Assembly: GCF_014117425.1 (NCBI RefSeq)
Contig: NZ_CP059725.1
Location: 806,001-870,000 of the forward strand
Length of the DNA: 64,000 bases
Reading direction: 5' to 3'
Source: Bartonella sp. HY038
Lineage (GTDB): Bacteria; Pseudomonadota; Alphaproteobacteria; Rhizobiales; Rhizobiaceae
The notes beneath the pieces were generated by a model, which was not told the origin of the DNA, ran no database searches, and worked only from the letters and a program-made list of their open reading frames with translations. The position numbers and the translations under genes are program-made. Every line of letters starts with the position of its first letter. Positions within the stretch are counted from its first letter, which is position 1. Of the stretch, positions 38,644 through 47,990 are shown one piece after another.

Positions 38644-39081
38644 TTAATTATTTAAACGACGTTGTTTATTTTGTTCTTTAATTTCTCTATATTTTATGAC
38701 TTCAGTCATTCTGTTGCGAACAAATTCTGATTTATCGTTTAACAACCTTTCAATCATCTTATGCGGTAAAGCAGGATTACCGCATAATGATGCACGAACA
38801 TTTTCATTCTGTTCAATTAAATATTGGTAAGTGCTAGGTAACAAAGGCCATTTCGTGCATACTATAGATTTTATTCTATCATCTCCTCGCCTAGCAATTT
38901 TATCGATAATATCAAATGGTAAATTTTTTATAAACATTAATATATCGTCGTATTTAGGATCTGTATTAAAAATATTTTCAATATCATTCCTATTTAGATT
39001 TAAAGATTTAATTTGATCTTTTGTAATATAATCATTCGTTTCATATAAATTTAAGAAAAATTTTGTTTTATTTTCTTCCAT
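38644..39081 (-). CDS. Small helical-repeat protein of unknown function (LRV/HEAT-like)
   Basis: The 145-residue protein has an N-terminal half of unknown kind (acidic, Asn- and Lys-rich) and a C-terminal half with repeated units of the pattern VRASLCGNPALPHKMIERLLNDKSEFVRNRM (written here in part: SLCGNPALPHKMIERLL), which resemble leucine-rich-variant or HEAT-type repeats. No signal peptide is seen. It lies between two copies of a direct repeat, with a decayed gene on the same strand upstream, and is very AT-rich. An immunity-type role is only a guess. Confidence 0.7.
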   Translation of the reverse strand: MEENKTKFFLNLYETNDYITKDQIKSLNLNRNDIENIFNTDPKYDDILMFIKNLPFDIIDKIARRGDDRIKSIVCTKWPLLPSTYQYLIEQNENVRASLCGNPALPHKMIERLLNDKSEFVRNRMTEVIKYREIKEQNKQRRLNN

Positions 39082-39230
39082 AATTAGATCTCTCTAACAG
39101 CACTTGCTAACCTTGCAGTCATTAACTGAAGATAATATGTTTCCCCAAAGACAGAGCGCTCAAGGCCTAAATGCGTCAAATTTAAACTTTGCTACACGGC
39201 CTTTTAATATCATGTTTGAACAACGAGTGA

Positions 39231-39627
39231 TTAACTATATCTATATCGCGTTTCACAGATTAGTTTAAAGGCTCTTGTCTTTCTATTATTCGTCATCTTT
39301 GTTCCGCTATTATTTTGAAAAGCATATATATCAACACCATTTGCCCCAAGATAATTGCTACATTGACGGGCAATTGATCTACTTAACATGACTTTCAATG
39401 GGCGCAATACAAGTAAATAGTCTTACCTGAGTATTCTCAACTATCAAAAAATGAGATTTATCAATTACTTTTCTAGTGTTGCAAATTTTTTATTCTATAG
39501 TAATAGACTTACCACTATATTCGGGATTTTTGCTTATCTAAGTTAGCGTTTCACTTAAATTACCATGTTCTACAGCATCATTATGTATAAGCAACGCTCT
39601 AGGACGTTTATAATATAATATTTCATT
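39231..39627 (-). pseudogene. Decayed gene fragment, family unknown
   Basis: The minus strand reads protein-like text in shifting frames: PRALLIHNDAVEHGNLSETL, then KVIDKSHFLIVENTQVRLF and CIAPIES, then SRSIARQCSNYLGANGVDIY ending at a stop at 39231. In-frame stops and at least two frameshifts interrupt it, and its 5' end is cut at the start of repeat copy B (39628). I do not recognise the family. The rest of the stretch 39082-39230 shows nothing. Confidence 0.55.
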
Positions 39628-39818
39628 TTGGGCAGGCGGTGTTATTGAAGATTTTCGTCTTATTATTGATAAAGGAAAACCGGATGCATTGGTAACATTT
39701 TGTGGCGATGGTGTTCAAAAAATAAGCCCAACCCAATTTGAAATGCGCAAAAAATTATGTTTCTAAAGAAGATCTTTCGATTTTTATTCTGAGTGATTTT
39801 AGCAATTCTAATCAATAG
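39628..39818 (+). pseudogene. Headless C-terminal fragment of a DUF4424 gene
   Basis: The fragment lies in repeat copy B and equals the last ~64 codons of the DUF4424 gene. It has no start. A two-base loss in an A-run (six As instead of eight near 39750) breaks the frame shortly before the old stop. It cannot be functional. Confidence 0.85.
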
Positions 39819-40024
39819 GTAATTTGAAAAATTGACTGCTACATAACGGGGAAGCGACTATTTAAACGTCTTACAGTTTCTAAGATTTGCTTTTTTGCTA
39901 TTAGAAGTTTTATTCTATCAGAAAATTAAATGCGTTTATTATATTTATCTTGCTATGCTTTAATGACAGGATTATGTTGGTAAAATTAGGCTAGATTGCC
40001 AATGGGGTTATCCATATATTGATT
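39628..40024 (+). repeat. Direct repeat, copy B
   Basis: This is the second copy of 38199-38600, with scattered substitutions and small indels. The left edge is sharp and abuts the decayed minus-strand gene; the right edge fades about 70 bp before dapA. Confidence 0.9.
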
Positions 40025-40093
40025 ACCGCACATATATGGCTAGTTAGTCGCTAAAATAATAGCAATGTTAAAAATTAATTTACGGAGTTTACC

Positions 40094-40978
40094 ATGCTCA
40101 AGGGAGCCATTACCGCACTTATTACGCCATTTTCTGAAACTGGAGAGGTTGATGAAAAAGCGTTGCGTGACCTTGTGGAGTGGCAAATTACCGAAGGTAT
40201 ACATGGGCTTGTGCCGGTTGGCACTACAGGTGAATCGCCCACTTTAACCCATGAAGAGCATAAGCGTGTTGTTGAATTAACAATTGAGCAAACGAAGGGG
40301 CGTGTGCCTGTTATTGCTGGTGCTGGTTCAAATAGTACGGCTGAAGCCATTGAGCTCGTTCAATTTGCTGAGACTGCGGGTGCAGATGCTGCGCTTGTTG
40401 TGACACCATATTATAACAAGCCAAATCAACGTGGTCTTTATGCGCATTTTGCCGCTATTGCCAAAGCAACGATTTTGCCAATTGTTATTTATAATATTCC
40501 CGGTCGCTCGGTTATTGATATGACATCAGAAACCATGGGACGTCTTGCCAATGATTTTGATAATATTATTGGTGTAAAGGATGCAACTGGCAAAGTAGAG
40601 CGTGTATCAGAGCAACGCATGACTTGCGGTGATGGTTTTATCCAATTATCGGGTGAAGATGCAACTGCCCTTGGTTTTAATGCGCAAGGTGGTGTTGGTT
40701 GTATTTCGGTTACATCCAATATTGCGCCACGCCTTTCATCTCTCTTTCAAGAAGCTTGTCAAATAGGTAATTATGAAAAGGCAAGAGAAATTCATGAAAA
40801 GTTAATGCCATTGCATAAGACTTTATTTCTTGAGCCAAATCCAACGGGTGTTAAATATGCGGCTCATCAATTAGGGCTTTGTGAAGCGCATTTGCGTTTG
40901 CCTTTGGTTGCAATCGAAGCTGAAACTGCCCACAAAATTGATGCGGCAATTGCCCATGCAGGGCTTGTAAAACGCTAA
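40094..40978 (+). CDS. dapA: 4-hydroxy-tetrahydrodipicolinate synthase
   Basis: The 294-residue enzyme condenses pyruvate and aspartate semialdehyde in lysine and diaminopimelate synthesis. Visible are the GTTGESPTL motif (about 43), YNKPNQ (about 107), the tyrosine in YNIPGRS (about 134) and the Schiff-base lysine in GVKDATG (about 162). Length is typical. ACGGAG precedes the start. smpB follows after 20 bp; dapA-smpB is a familiar order in Rhizobiales. Confidence 0.96.
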   Translation: MLKGAITALITPFSETGEVDEKALRDLVEWQITEGIHGLVPVGTTGESPTLTHEEHKRVVELTIEQTKGRVPVIAGAGSNSTAEAIELVQFAETAGADAALVVTPYYNKPNQRGLYAHFAAIAKATILPIVIYNIPGRSVIDMTSETMGRLANDFDNIIGVKDATGKVERVSEQRMTCGDGFIQLSGEDATALGFNAQGGVGCISVTSNIAPRLSSLFQEACQIGNYEKAREIHEKLMPLHKTLFLEPNPTGVKYAAHQLGLCEAHLRLPLVAIEAETAHKIDAAIAHAGLVKR

Positions 40979-40998
40979 AAATATAGTATTTAGGATTT

Positions 40999-41472
40999 AT
41001 GACAAAAAAAGATAAGCCAGAGCGTAAGATCATTGCCGAAAATCGCAAGGCACGCTTTAATTTTGAGATATTGGATACATTAGAGGCGGGTTTAGTGCTT
41101 AGCGGCACTGAAGTAAAATCTTTGCGCGCTAATCATGCCAATATTGCGGAAAGCTATGCTAGCTTTGAAAATGGTGAATTTTGGCTTATTAATTCTTATA
41201 TTCCTGAATATAAGCAGGGTAATCGCTTTAATCACGAGCCGAGGCGTTTGCGCAAACTGCTTGTCAGTAAACGTGAAATGTCCAAGCTTTTTCAGGCTGT
41301 ATCGCGTGATGGTATGACAGTTGTGCCATTGCGACTTTACTTCAATTTACGTGGTCGCGTTAAAATAGAGATTGCTGTGGCACGTGGTAAGAAGAACCAT
41401 GATAAGCGTGAAACTGAAAAGAAGCGCGATTGGAACCGCGAAAAATCAAGATTGTTGCGTGATCGCGGTTAG
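40999..41472 (+). CDS. smpB: SsrA-binding protein SmpB
   Basis: The 157-residue protein brings tmRNA to stalled ribosomes (trans-translation). Typical parts are [20 protein letters not shown] (about 14), [10 protein letters not shown] (about 33) and the basic C-terminal tail [19 protein letters not shown]. The tmRNA gene itself was not seen in the window. The gene probably shares a transcript with dapA and ends at a hairpin terminator. Confidence 0.95.
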   Translation: MTKKDKPERKIIAENRKARFNFEILDTLEAGLVLSGTEVKSLRANHANIAESYASFENGEFWLINSYIPEYKQGNRFNHEPRRLRKLLVSKREMSKLFQAVSRDGMTVVPLRLYFNLRGRVKIEIAVARGKKNHDKRETEKKRDWNREKSRLLRDRG

Positions 41473-41504
41473 GTTTTATAGTTTTTTAATTTATAGAATA
41501 ATCA

Positions 41505-41541
41505 AAGGCTTGGATCTCTTGAATGGATTCAAGCCTTTTTA
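41505..41541 (+). terminator. Rho-independent terminator of smpB
   Basis: AAGGCTTGGATC pairs with GATTCAAGCCTT (12 bp, one G-U) around a 9-nt loop, followed by a T run. Confidence 0.85.
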
Positions 41542-41611
41542 TTAGCTTGTTGTGAAAGTTTTTTATCACCTGATTTGATAGTGATTTATGTAGTTAGTCT
41601 ATATAGAAATT

Positions 41612-42130
41612 TCACGAAAAAACATCCGTATCAACGTCTTTACTAAGCGGGTTGGGTCCATATTGATTCAAGCCATCTGTGCCTTTGAATAAAAATGGAA
41701 TGTGTAAAAGAAGCTGCAAAATGATATTAAGTCCCAGTAAGATATACATGTCATCGTTGTAAATAATCCTATTTATGACTAAAAAAATTAGAAAATAAGG
41801 AATTAACATTGTTATGATGAAGGGGCTTGCCCATATTGATGATATATTGCGATCATGGAGGCGACGAGACGCTGCAGCTAAAAATGGAGTAAATAGTATT
41901 ATCTCAATAATAAAAGCTATAATGATACTAAGAGCAATGCGGTTTTGCGAACCAGTAAATGATGATGAACTTGTAAAATGCAGTATAAAAGCTTTTGAAG
42001 CTTGAGTGGCGATATAATATGCGATTAAATTTGCCAGTCTAAACCACCAAAATTCTGATCGGCAAGCGCGCCCGCTAAATGTTGCATATTTCGTGATGAA
42101 TGCACTGCGAACTGCTTCAACAAATCCCAT
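41612..42130 (-). CDS. DUF805 family membrane protein (second copy)
   Basis: The 172-residue protein starts best at ATG 42130, where AAAGGG precedes MGFVEAVRSAF; an ATG ten codons upstream (42160) is possible. It has the DUF805 marks YATFSGRACRSEFWWF near the start and AASRRLHDRN (about 88), with four membrane helices and a longer second loop than the paralogue at 36938. Function is unknown. Confidence 0.85.
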   Translation of the reverse strand: MGFVEAVRSAFITKYATFSGRACRSEFWWFRLANLIAYYIATQASKAFILHFTSSSSFTGSQNRIALSIIIAFIIEIILFTPFLAAASRRLHDRNISSIWASPFIITMLIPYFLIFLVINRIIYNDDMYILLGLNIILQLLLHIPFLFKGTDGLNQYGPNPLSKDVDTDVFS

Positions 42131-42435
42131 CGGACACCCTTTATAATTAAATCTTTTCAATAATTAATTCTATTACTTACTTTGTTTCAAATTTGTAATG
42201 ATTAAGTCGATTTAGTCAATGAATATGTGGCAATAGATTATTGTAATTTAACTTATCCGGCAAATAATGTCGCTTAATTGGTGCGCAATATTGAGCGGGT
42301 TTTAGATTGTGGAATAGTTTTAAATAATTCTCGTTCGCTGTTGTTATTCTTGTGCTTCCATTGCAAGACTGTGCTTCGCAAATGGCAATGGGGCATTATT
42401 GATAGAATATCAATGGCATGGGAGTGAGGAAATAA

Positions 42436-43821
42436 ATGGTGAGTGATAAAAGCTTACAGGTACAATTGAGCCGTAGCAAACAGGTTGATATTGGTGAAAT
42501 TCTTGATAATGGATCCTTTACACCATTGCAGATTTTTATTGTGGTTATTATTGCTCTTGCAATTATTCTTGATGGTTTTGATAGTCAGCTACTTGCCTAT
42601 GCCATCCCAACAATGATGAAAGATTGGGGGTATAGCGAGCGCAGTGTGTTTACTTTTGCTGTTGTTGCAAGCTCGGTTGGCATGGTTATAGGTAGTCTTG
42701 TTGCTGGCTATTTAGCCGATAAAATTGGTCGCCGCCGCCTTATTTTGATAACATTAACACTATGTGGTCTTTCCACTATGCTTATAGGTCTAGCAGGCAA
42801 TGTTCATCATGTGATGATATTTCGCTTTTTTGCTGGCATTGGCATTGGTGGTGCTCTACCTGTTTGTACAACTTTGTCGGCTGAGTTTTCGCCACTGCGT
42901 TATCGTACGATGATTATTACCGCTTCTATAGTTTGTGTGCCACTTGGCGGTATGCTTGCAGGTTTTTATTCCAAGCTCGTTCTTGTTGAACTGGGCTGGC
43001 AAAAGACCTTTTTTATTGGTGGCTTCTTGCCGCTTGTCTTATTGATTCTTCTTTGGTTTACGTTGCCAGAGTCACCTAAATATATGGCTCGCCATAAAGT
43101 GCGTTGGCAAGAGCTTCAAAAACTCTTATTAAGATTAAAGCGGCCAACAGTTTACGATGTCGAATTTGTTGAAAAAAATGACGCTGGTTCACCATTAGCA
43201 AAAACCAGTTTTGGTGCTTTATTATCACATGGGTTTGCGCGTAATACAGTTGCTATCTGGTTTGCGTTTTTCTTCTGTATGAGTGCGGTATATTCGGTTT
43301 TTGGTTGGTTACCAGCTATTCTCGCCTCTCATAATATAGATGCAAGCATAGCAGGTGATGGTCTCACTGCTTATAATATTGGCGGTATTATCGGATCGCT
43401 GCTTTGCGCTTTTGCTATTTCCCGTTTCGGATCATTCAAGGCGCTTGGAACCTGCGCTATTGGTGGCGCGCTGTCGATACTTGCCCTTTTGTTGTTTAAT
43501 GTTAGCGAGCATATCAGCTTATTGTTAATTTTATTAACTGTTCATGGCTTTTTTGTTAATGCTGTTCAGTCACCACTTTATGCTTTGGCAGCATTTTTAT
43601 ATCCAACTCAAATGCGTGCCACCGGAACTGCAACCGCTGCTGCTTTTGGGCGTTGTGGCGCTATTTTAGCAGGTATTTGTGGTGGATTTATTGCTGGGCT
43701 TACGAGTTATATCTGGCTGCTAGGATTTGCGATGTTTGGCGTATTTATCGCACTTATTTCCCTCAAAAACCATATTCCTGCAGTTAGAGGAACAAAAAGC
43801 AAGTTAACCACTATTGTTTAA
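42436..43821 (+). CDS. MFS transporter, aromatic acid:H+ symporter type
   Basis: The 461-residue carrier has 12 membrane helices. Family marks are LDGFDSQLLAYAIP in helix 1 (the DGxD pattern of the AAHS group), the loop 2-3 motif GYLADKIGRRR (about 94) and the RFFAGIGIGGALP stretch in helix 4. Related proteins import benzoate, 4-hydroxybenzoate or similar aromatic acids. No aromatic degradation gene is nearby, so the substrate is open. The start has GGAGTGAGGAAATA upstream. Confidence 0.88.
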   Translation: MVSDKSLQVQLSRSKQVDIGEILDNGSFTPLQIFIVVIIALAIILDGFDSQLLAYAIPTMMKDWGYSERSVFTFAVVASSVGMVIGSLVAGYLADKIGRRRLILITLTLCGLSTMLIGLAGNVHHVMIFRFFAGIGIGGALPVCTTLSAEFSPLRYRTMIITASIVCVPLGGMLAGFYSKLVLVELGWQKTFFIGGFLPLVLLILLWFTLPESPKYMARHKVRWQELQKLLLRLKRPTVYDVEFVEKNDAGSPLAKTSFGALLSHGFARNTVAIWFAFFFCMSAVYSVFGWLPAILASHNIDASIAGDGLTAYNIGGIIGSLLCAFAISRFGSFKALGTCAIGGALSILALLLFNVSEHISLLLILLTVHGFFVNAVQSPLYALAAFLYPTQMRATGTATAAAFGRCGAILAGICGGFIAGLTSYIWLLGFAMFGVFIALISLKNHIPAVRGTKSKLTTIV

Positions 43822-44144
43822 AATAATTGTGCTGCCTCGCCATAAGAGAGACAGCAACTGGTGGGGGTTATAGATAAAACAGGAGAAAAAGCTTTAATTA
43901 TAGGCGCTTATATATCTTAAAACGATAGCTAATTTAAAATTTAGAAGATTTGTTTTTAGGGGATAGTATTTCAGATGCAATTCTTGCTTTAATAAAATGC
44001 AGGTATTTATATTCAGGTGGTTGATGTGCAATTGGCTAGTGTTCAATTGATTTATGTGTTGTCACGATTAAATTAATTATGTTTTGACCTCATTGCAAAA
44101 AATATTGCACTGCGTCATTCACTATATTTAATTATCTGGTTCGT
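43822..44144. other. Intergenic gap of 323 bp
   Basis: This is an AT-rich stretch between the converging MFS and DUF2007 genes. A weak inverted repeat GCTGCCTC/GAGACAGC occurs at 43851-43875 without a T tail. Nothing else is supported. Confidence 0.5.
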
Positions 44145-44366
44145 TTAATTGCGTAATTCATTGCCAAGATCAGCATCGATAATTAATTGACGAGCTTCTT
44201 GCACCTGATCTAATTCCACCAATATGCGTTTTTGGAGAAAGCCAAGCGATCCTTCCAACACGCTCATATGGGTGTCTGTAACCATGTAATAAATACCAGC
44301 TTCTTTTAATAAAACTTCGATAGCCGATATAATAACTGCATCATTGGTGCGTATAATTTCTATCAT
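44145..44366 (-). CDS. DUF2007 family small protein
   Basis: The 73-residue protein has the DUF2007 pattern: IEIIRTNDAVIISAIEVLLKEAGI followed by VLEGSLGFLQKRILVELDQVQEARQLI. The family resembles small signal-transduction (PII-like) folds, but its function is unknown. It is divergent from the polyprenyl synthase gene, an arrangement I know from other Rhizobiales. Confidence 0.87.
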   Translation of the reverse strand: MIEIIRTNDAVIISAIEVLLKEAGIYYMVTDTHMSVLEGSLGFLQKRILVELDQVQEARQLIIDADLGNELRN

Positions 44367-44555
44367 GCCAAATAATTACATGAAATTTACGTCTTGCAAA
44401 GGAAAATGGCGAAATTTATCTGCTTTTTTTCAAAAAAATAATTTAATAAATGCAGAAATAGCTATTTCGCGCTTGAGCAAGTCCAAAGCCTCCCTTATGG
44501 TGGCGCAAAATATGCTTGGCTAAAGTGCCAATTGGCGTCAACCGGGAAAAATAAC

Positions 44556-45536
44556 ATGCAAGCTTCTATTCAGCCGCTTATCGACCTTACTCGCTCCGAT
44601 ATGGAAGCAGTTAATCAGCTTATTCTATCGAAAGCTGGTTCAGATGTTGAAATGATTCCCGAAGTTGCTAATCATTTGATTTCTTCAGGTGGTAAAAGAT
44701 TGCGGCCTATGATTACCTTGGCAAGTGCTCGTATGTTTGGTTATGAAGGTAACCATCATGTGGCTTTGGCAACCGCAGTTGAATTTATGCACACGGCAAC
44801 ACTTCTTCATGATGATGTGGTTGATGAAAGTGATTTGCGCCGTGGTAAATCTACAGCTCGAATGATTTGGGGCAATCAGGCAAGTGTGCTTGTTGGTGAT
44901 TTTCTTTTAGGACAAGCTTTTAAGATGATGGTTGATGTTGGTTCATTGCCGGCATTGGATGTTCTTGCGCAAGCCGCTGCTGTCATTGCAGAAGGTGAAG
45001 TCATGCAGCTTGCGGCGGCAAAGCATATTGGTACCACGGAAAATGAATATCTTGCGGTTATCAATGCCAAGACTGCAGCGCTTTTTTCTGCAGCTGCCGA
45101 AGTGGGGCCGATTATTGCTGGCCAAGACGATAATTGCCGCAGAGTGCTTGCCTCTTATGGTACTAATCTAGGTCTTGCTTTCCAATTGATTGATGATGCG
45201 CTTGATTATGGTGGCAACTCTAAAGATCTTGGAAAAAATGTTGGTGATGATTTCCGTGAAGGAAAAATTACTTTGCCTGTCATTTTAAGCTATGCTCGTG
45301 GTAATGCGGAAGAAAAGCAGTTTTGGAAAACTGCAATGGAAGAGGGGGCAAATGATGATAAATCCCTTGAAAAAGCAATCCTACTTATGAAAAAGCATGA
45401 CAGTTTGCACGATACTATCGTTAAAGCCCGCGAATTGGGTGAAAAAGCAAGGCAGGATCTTGAAACCATAGCTGAAAATAGCGAACGTCAAGCTTTGATT
45501 GAAGTGATCGATTTTTGTATATCGCGGGTTAATTAA
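44556..45536 (+). CDS. ispB: Polyprenyl (octaprenyl/decaprenyl) diphosphate synthase
   Basis: The trans-prenyltransferase makes the ubiquinone side chain from isopentenyl diphosphate. The first aspartate-rich motif LLHDDVVDES, the second LIDDALDYGG and the GGKRLRP motif are all present. The chain length (C40 or C50) cannot be read from the sequence. I chose ATG 44556 (326 residues); an in-frame TTG at 44532 is the alternative, and neither has a strong ribosome binding site. Confidence 0.9.
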   Translation: MQASIQPLIDLTRSDMEAVNQLILSKAGSDVEMIPEVANHLISSGGKRLRPMITLASARMFGYEGNHHVALATAVEFMHTATLLHDDVVDESDLRRGKSTARMIWGNQASVLVGDFLLGQAFKMMVDVGSLPALDVLAQAAAVIAEGEVMQLAAAKHIGTTENEYLAVINAKTAALFSAAAEVGPIIAGQDDNCRRVLASYGTNLGLAFQLIDDALDYGGNSKDLGKNVGDDFREGKITLPVILSYARGNAEEKQFWKTAMEEGANDDKSLEKAILLMKKHDSLHDTIVKARELGEKARQDLETIAENSERQALIEVIDFCISRVN

Positions 45537-45890
45537 TATTTGCCGTTAAAAGGGCTTAATCATTACTTAATGATAGCTTATATGATTTTGATATGGTTAA
45601 TGGAACTTGGTCTTTATTATTGATTAAATTGTTCGCGTATTCGATTTTAAACGTAAATGAAAAGGCGAACAGCAATATTTGTGAATTTTGGGATTTTGTT
45701 TCGTAAATTCAACCCATTTTAGTTAGCCTTGATGAAATTGATTTGAATAAAATAGTTCAAAATGGCAAATTTAATTATCTTTTTGATAAGTTTTTATTTG
45801 CATAGTTGAATATTTGAGTTTGTATATTTGGCAGCAGTTTAAAAATTGATAATGCTTTAATTATCAATATTGGGAAACAGGGAAAATTCT
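45537..45890. other. Intergenic gap of 354 bp
   Basis: This very AT-rich stretch before the TPR-protein gene must hold its promoter. No gene, repeat or hairpin of note is visible. Confidence 0.5.
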
Positions 45891-47759
45891 ATGCGGCGTA
45901 ACATCCTTTCTCGCTCCTATAAGGCGGTTTTAGTTAGTGCATTCTTGTCTAGCCTTTCACTTCCTGCTTTGGCAGCAACGCAGCTTCCCCCTGCAAGATC
46001 TTTTTCTGGTGCTTATTTGGCCGGGCGCATTGCAATAAGTGACCGTCAGCCGGATATTGCCATTAGCTATCTAAATCAAGCGCTTGATTTTGATCGTAAT
46101 AGTGTAATGGTGCAACGCGATTTATTCCTCACCTTGATGGCAAATGGTAAATTTAATGAAGCTGTTCCTATTGCTATTTTATTGCGCAATAATAAAGAAT
46201 TAGAACGTTTTACAAAGCCAGTTATTGCGGCTGATGCTATGAACCGCAAACATTTTAAGCAAGCAATTAGTGTGATGAAATATTCAAATCCTGATTCGCT
46301 TGATACCATTACTTGTGGCACTTTTGTTGCTTGGGCAAAATTTGGTCAAGGTCAGCGCCGCGCTGCAATTAATGATATTGTTGGGTTTCAAGGACAAGAA
46401 TGGTTTCCTTTTTTCAAAAATTACCATTTGGCTTTAATGTATAGTTTAAACGGGCAAAAGGTTGAAGCTGAAAAGGCATTTGCTGCTGCATTAAAGGATC
46501 AGGAAAGCGGTGCTGCCTTTCCAGATACTTATGAGCGGGTTATTATTGCCTATGCTAATTTTCAATGGCGCAATAAAAATATACGAGGTGCGATTGAAAC
46601 CTTATCTAATGGTGAAAAACTATTATCTGGCCGTGATACGCTTACTAATATGCGTATAGCGGCACAAAATGGTCAGCAGCCTACAGTTATTGTCCAGTCT
46701 GCTAGTGATGGTGCAAGTGAAATTATTTATAATATTGGCACTGCGCTTAACCGCGCTAATGCTGAAAATGTAGCAGCTCTTTACTTACAAATTTCACTCG
46801 CTATGCGTCCTAATAGTGAAGCAACATTATTTCAACTTGGTGACTTATCTGCGAAGACCGAGGATCATAAAAAGGCCATTGAATATTATGGGCAGATTAA
46901 GCAAGGCTCGCCTTATTATCGCGATAGCCAATTACGCTTAGCGTTAAATCTTGCCGATTCAGGACAGGAAGATAAAGCTGTTGAGCTTTTAAATAGTTTG
47001 GTCAAACAGTTTGGTGCAGATGAACGGGTCTATACTGGTCTTGCTAGCATTTATATGCAAAAGGAAGATTTTGCCAATACTGTGCAAATATTGGATCGAT
47101 ATTTAAATCAGCTCACCACAACACGCCCCGAAAACTGGCCATTATTTTATCAACGTGCTATTGCCTATGAACGTTTAAAGCTTTGGGATAAGGCTGAACT
47201 GGATTTTAATAAAGCATTGGAATTGCAACCCAATCAGCCACAAGTGTTAAACTATCTTGGCTATTCGCTTGTTGATCGTGATATGAAGCTTGAAGAAGCT
47301 TTAAAAATGCTCAAAAAAGCGGCTGAGTTGCGCCCGCAAGACGGTGCAATTATTGATTCTCTTGGCTGGGCTTATTATAAGCTTGGTCGCTTTGATGATG
47401 CTGTGCGTGAGTTAGAACGCGCAGTAAAATTGCGTCCGGAAGATTCAGCAATTAATGACCATTTGGGGGATGCCTATTGGATGGCTGGGCGCAAGCTTGA
47501 AGCAACCTTCCAATGGCACCATGCGGCCGATAATAGTAAGATTGAGCCAGATGAGCTAAAAAAAGTTGAACAAAAATTAAAGCACGGCTTAAAGGCTGAT
47601 GGTAGCATTAATGAAAAGCCCGATGAAGAACATGCGTCCAGCGATAAGCCAAAAGATGAGCCAACAGATGCAACCTCAACGAAAGGTACCGCGCCGGCTC
47701 AAAGCCAAGGCGAAGATGCGCCTTCTCAAGAGCCTTCTAAACCTGATGCAGCTGAATAG
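45891..47759 (+). CDS. Secreted tetratricopeptide-repeat protein
   Basis: The 622-residue protein starts at ATG 45891 (ACAGGGA upstream; a TTG at 45870 is unlikely). A signal peptide ends ALAA near residue 26. The rest is helical with many TPR units, clearest at about 400-530 (AELDFNKALELQPNQPQVLNYLG and similar). The last ~55 residues are a disordered, acidic, Lys/Ser/Pro-rich tail. It likely acts as a periplasmic scaffold; the partner is unknown. A strong terminator follows. Confidence 0.88.
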   Translation: MRRNILSRSYKAVLVSAFLSSLSLPALAATQLPPARSFSGAYLAGRIAISDRQPDIAISYLNQALDFDRNSVMVQRDLFLTLMANGKFNEAVPIAILLRNNKELERFTKPVIAADAMNRKHFKQAISVMKYSNPDSLDTITCGTFVAWAKFGQGQRRAAINDIVGFQGQEWFPFFKNYHLALMYSLNGQKVEAEKAFAAALKDQESGAAFPDTYERVIIAYANFQWRNKNIRGAIETLSNGEKLLSGRDTLTNMRIAAQNGQQPTVIVQSASDGASEIIYNIGTALNRANAENVAALYLQISLAMRPNSEATLFQLGDLSAKTEDHKKAIEYYGQIKQGSPYYRDSQLRLALNLADSGQEDKAVELLNSLVKQFGADERVYTGLASIYMQKEDFANTVQILDRYLNQLTTTRPENWPLFYQRAIAYERLKLWDKAELDFNKALELQPNQPQVLNYLGYSLVDRDMKLEEALKMLKKAAELRPQDGAIIDSLGWAYYKLGRFDDAVRELERAVKLRPEDSAINDHLGDAYWMAGRKLEATFQWHHAADNSKIEPDELKKVEQKLKHGLKADGSINEKPDEEHASSDKPKDEPTDATSTKGTAPAQSQGEDAPSQEPSKPDAAE

Positions 47760-47827
47760 TTGCCGGCAAATTTGCTTTTGTTCAATTTAATAGATTGAGA
47801 TGGGCAAAAAAAATAATTACAGAATAT

Positions 47828-47863
47828 AAAGCCTCTTATTTTCAAAATAAGGGGCTTTTTTGT
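47828..47863 (+). terminator. Rho-independent terminator
   Basis: AAGCCTCTTATTTT pairs with AAAATAAGGGGCTT (one G-U) and is followed by a T run, about 68 bp past the TPR-protein stop. Confidence 0.88.
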
Positions 47864-47990
47864 TTCGTAATCGCTCTTTTTTGAAATATCTAAAGTCCCA
47901 TTTGTCTTTGATATTGTATTGCTTCTATAATTGCATTATGCCAAAAACATTAAGGCGAATTTTATAGCAGTTTTTAAAAGGGGTTTTGTT

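Noticed and set aside
40999..41600. Search for a tmRNA gene beside smpB
   Set aside because: No CCA-ended structure or tag-peptide frame was seen near smpB; the downstream hairpin is an ordinary terminator.
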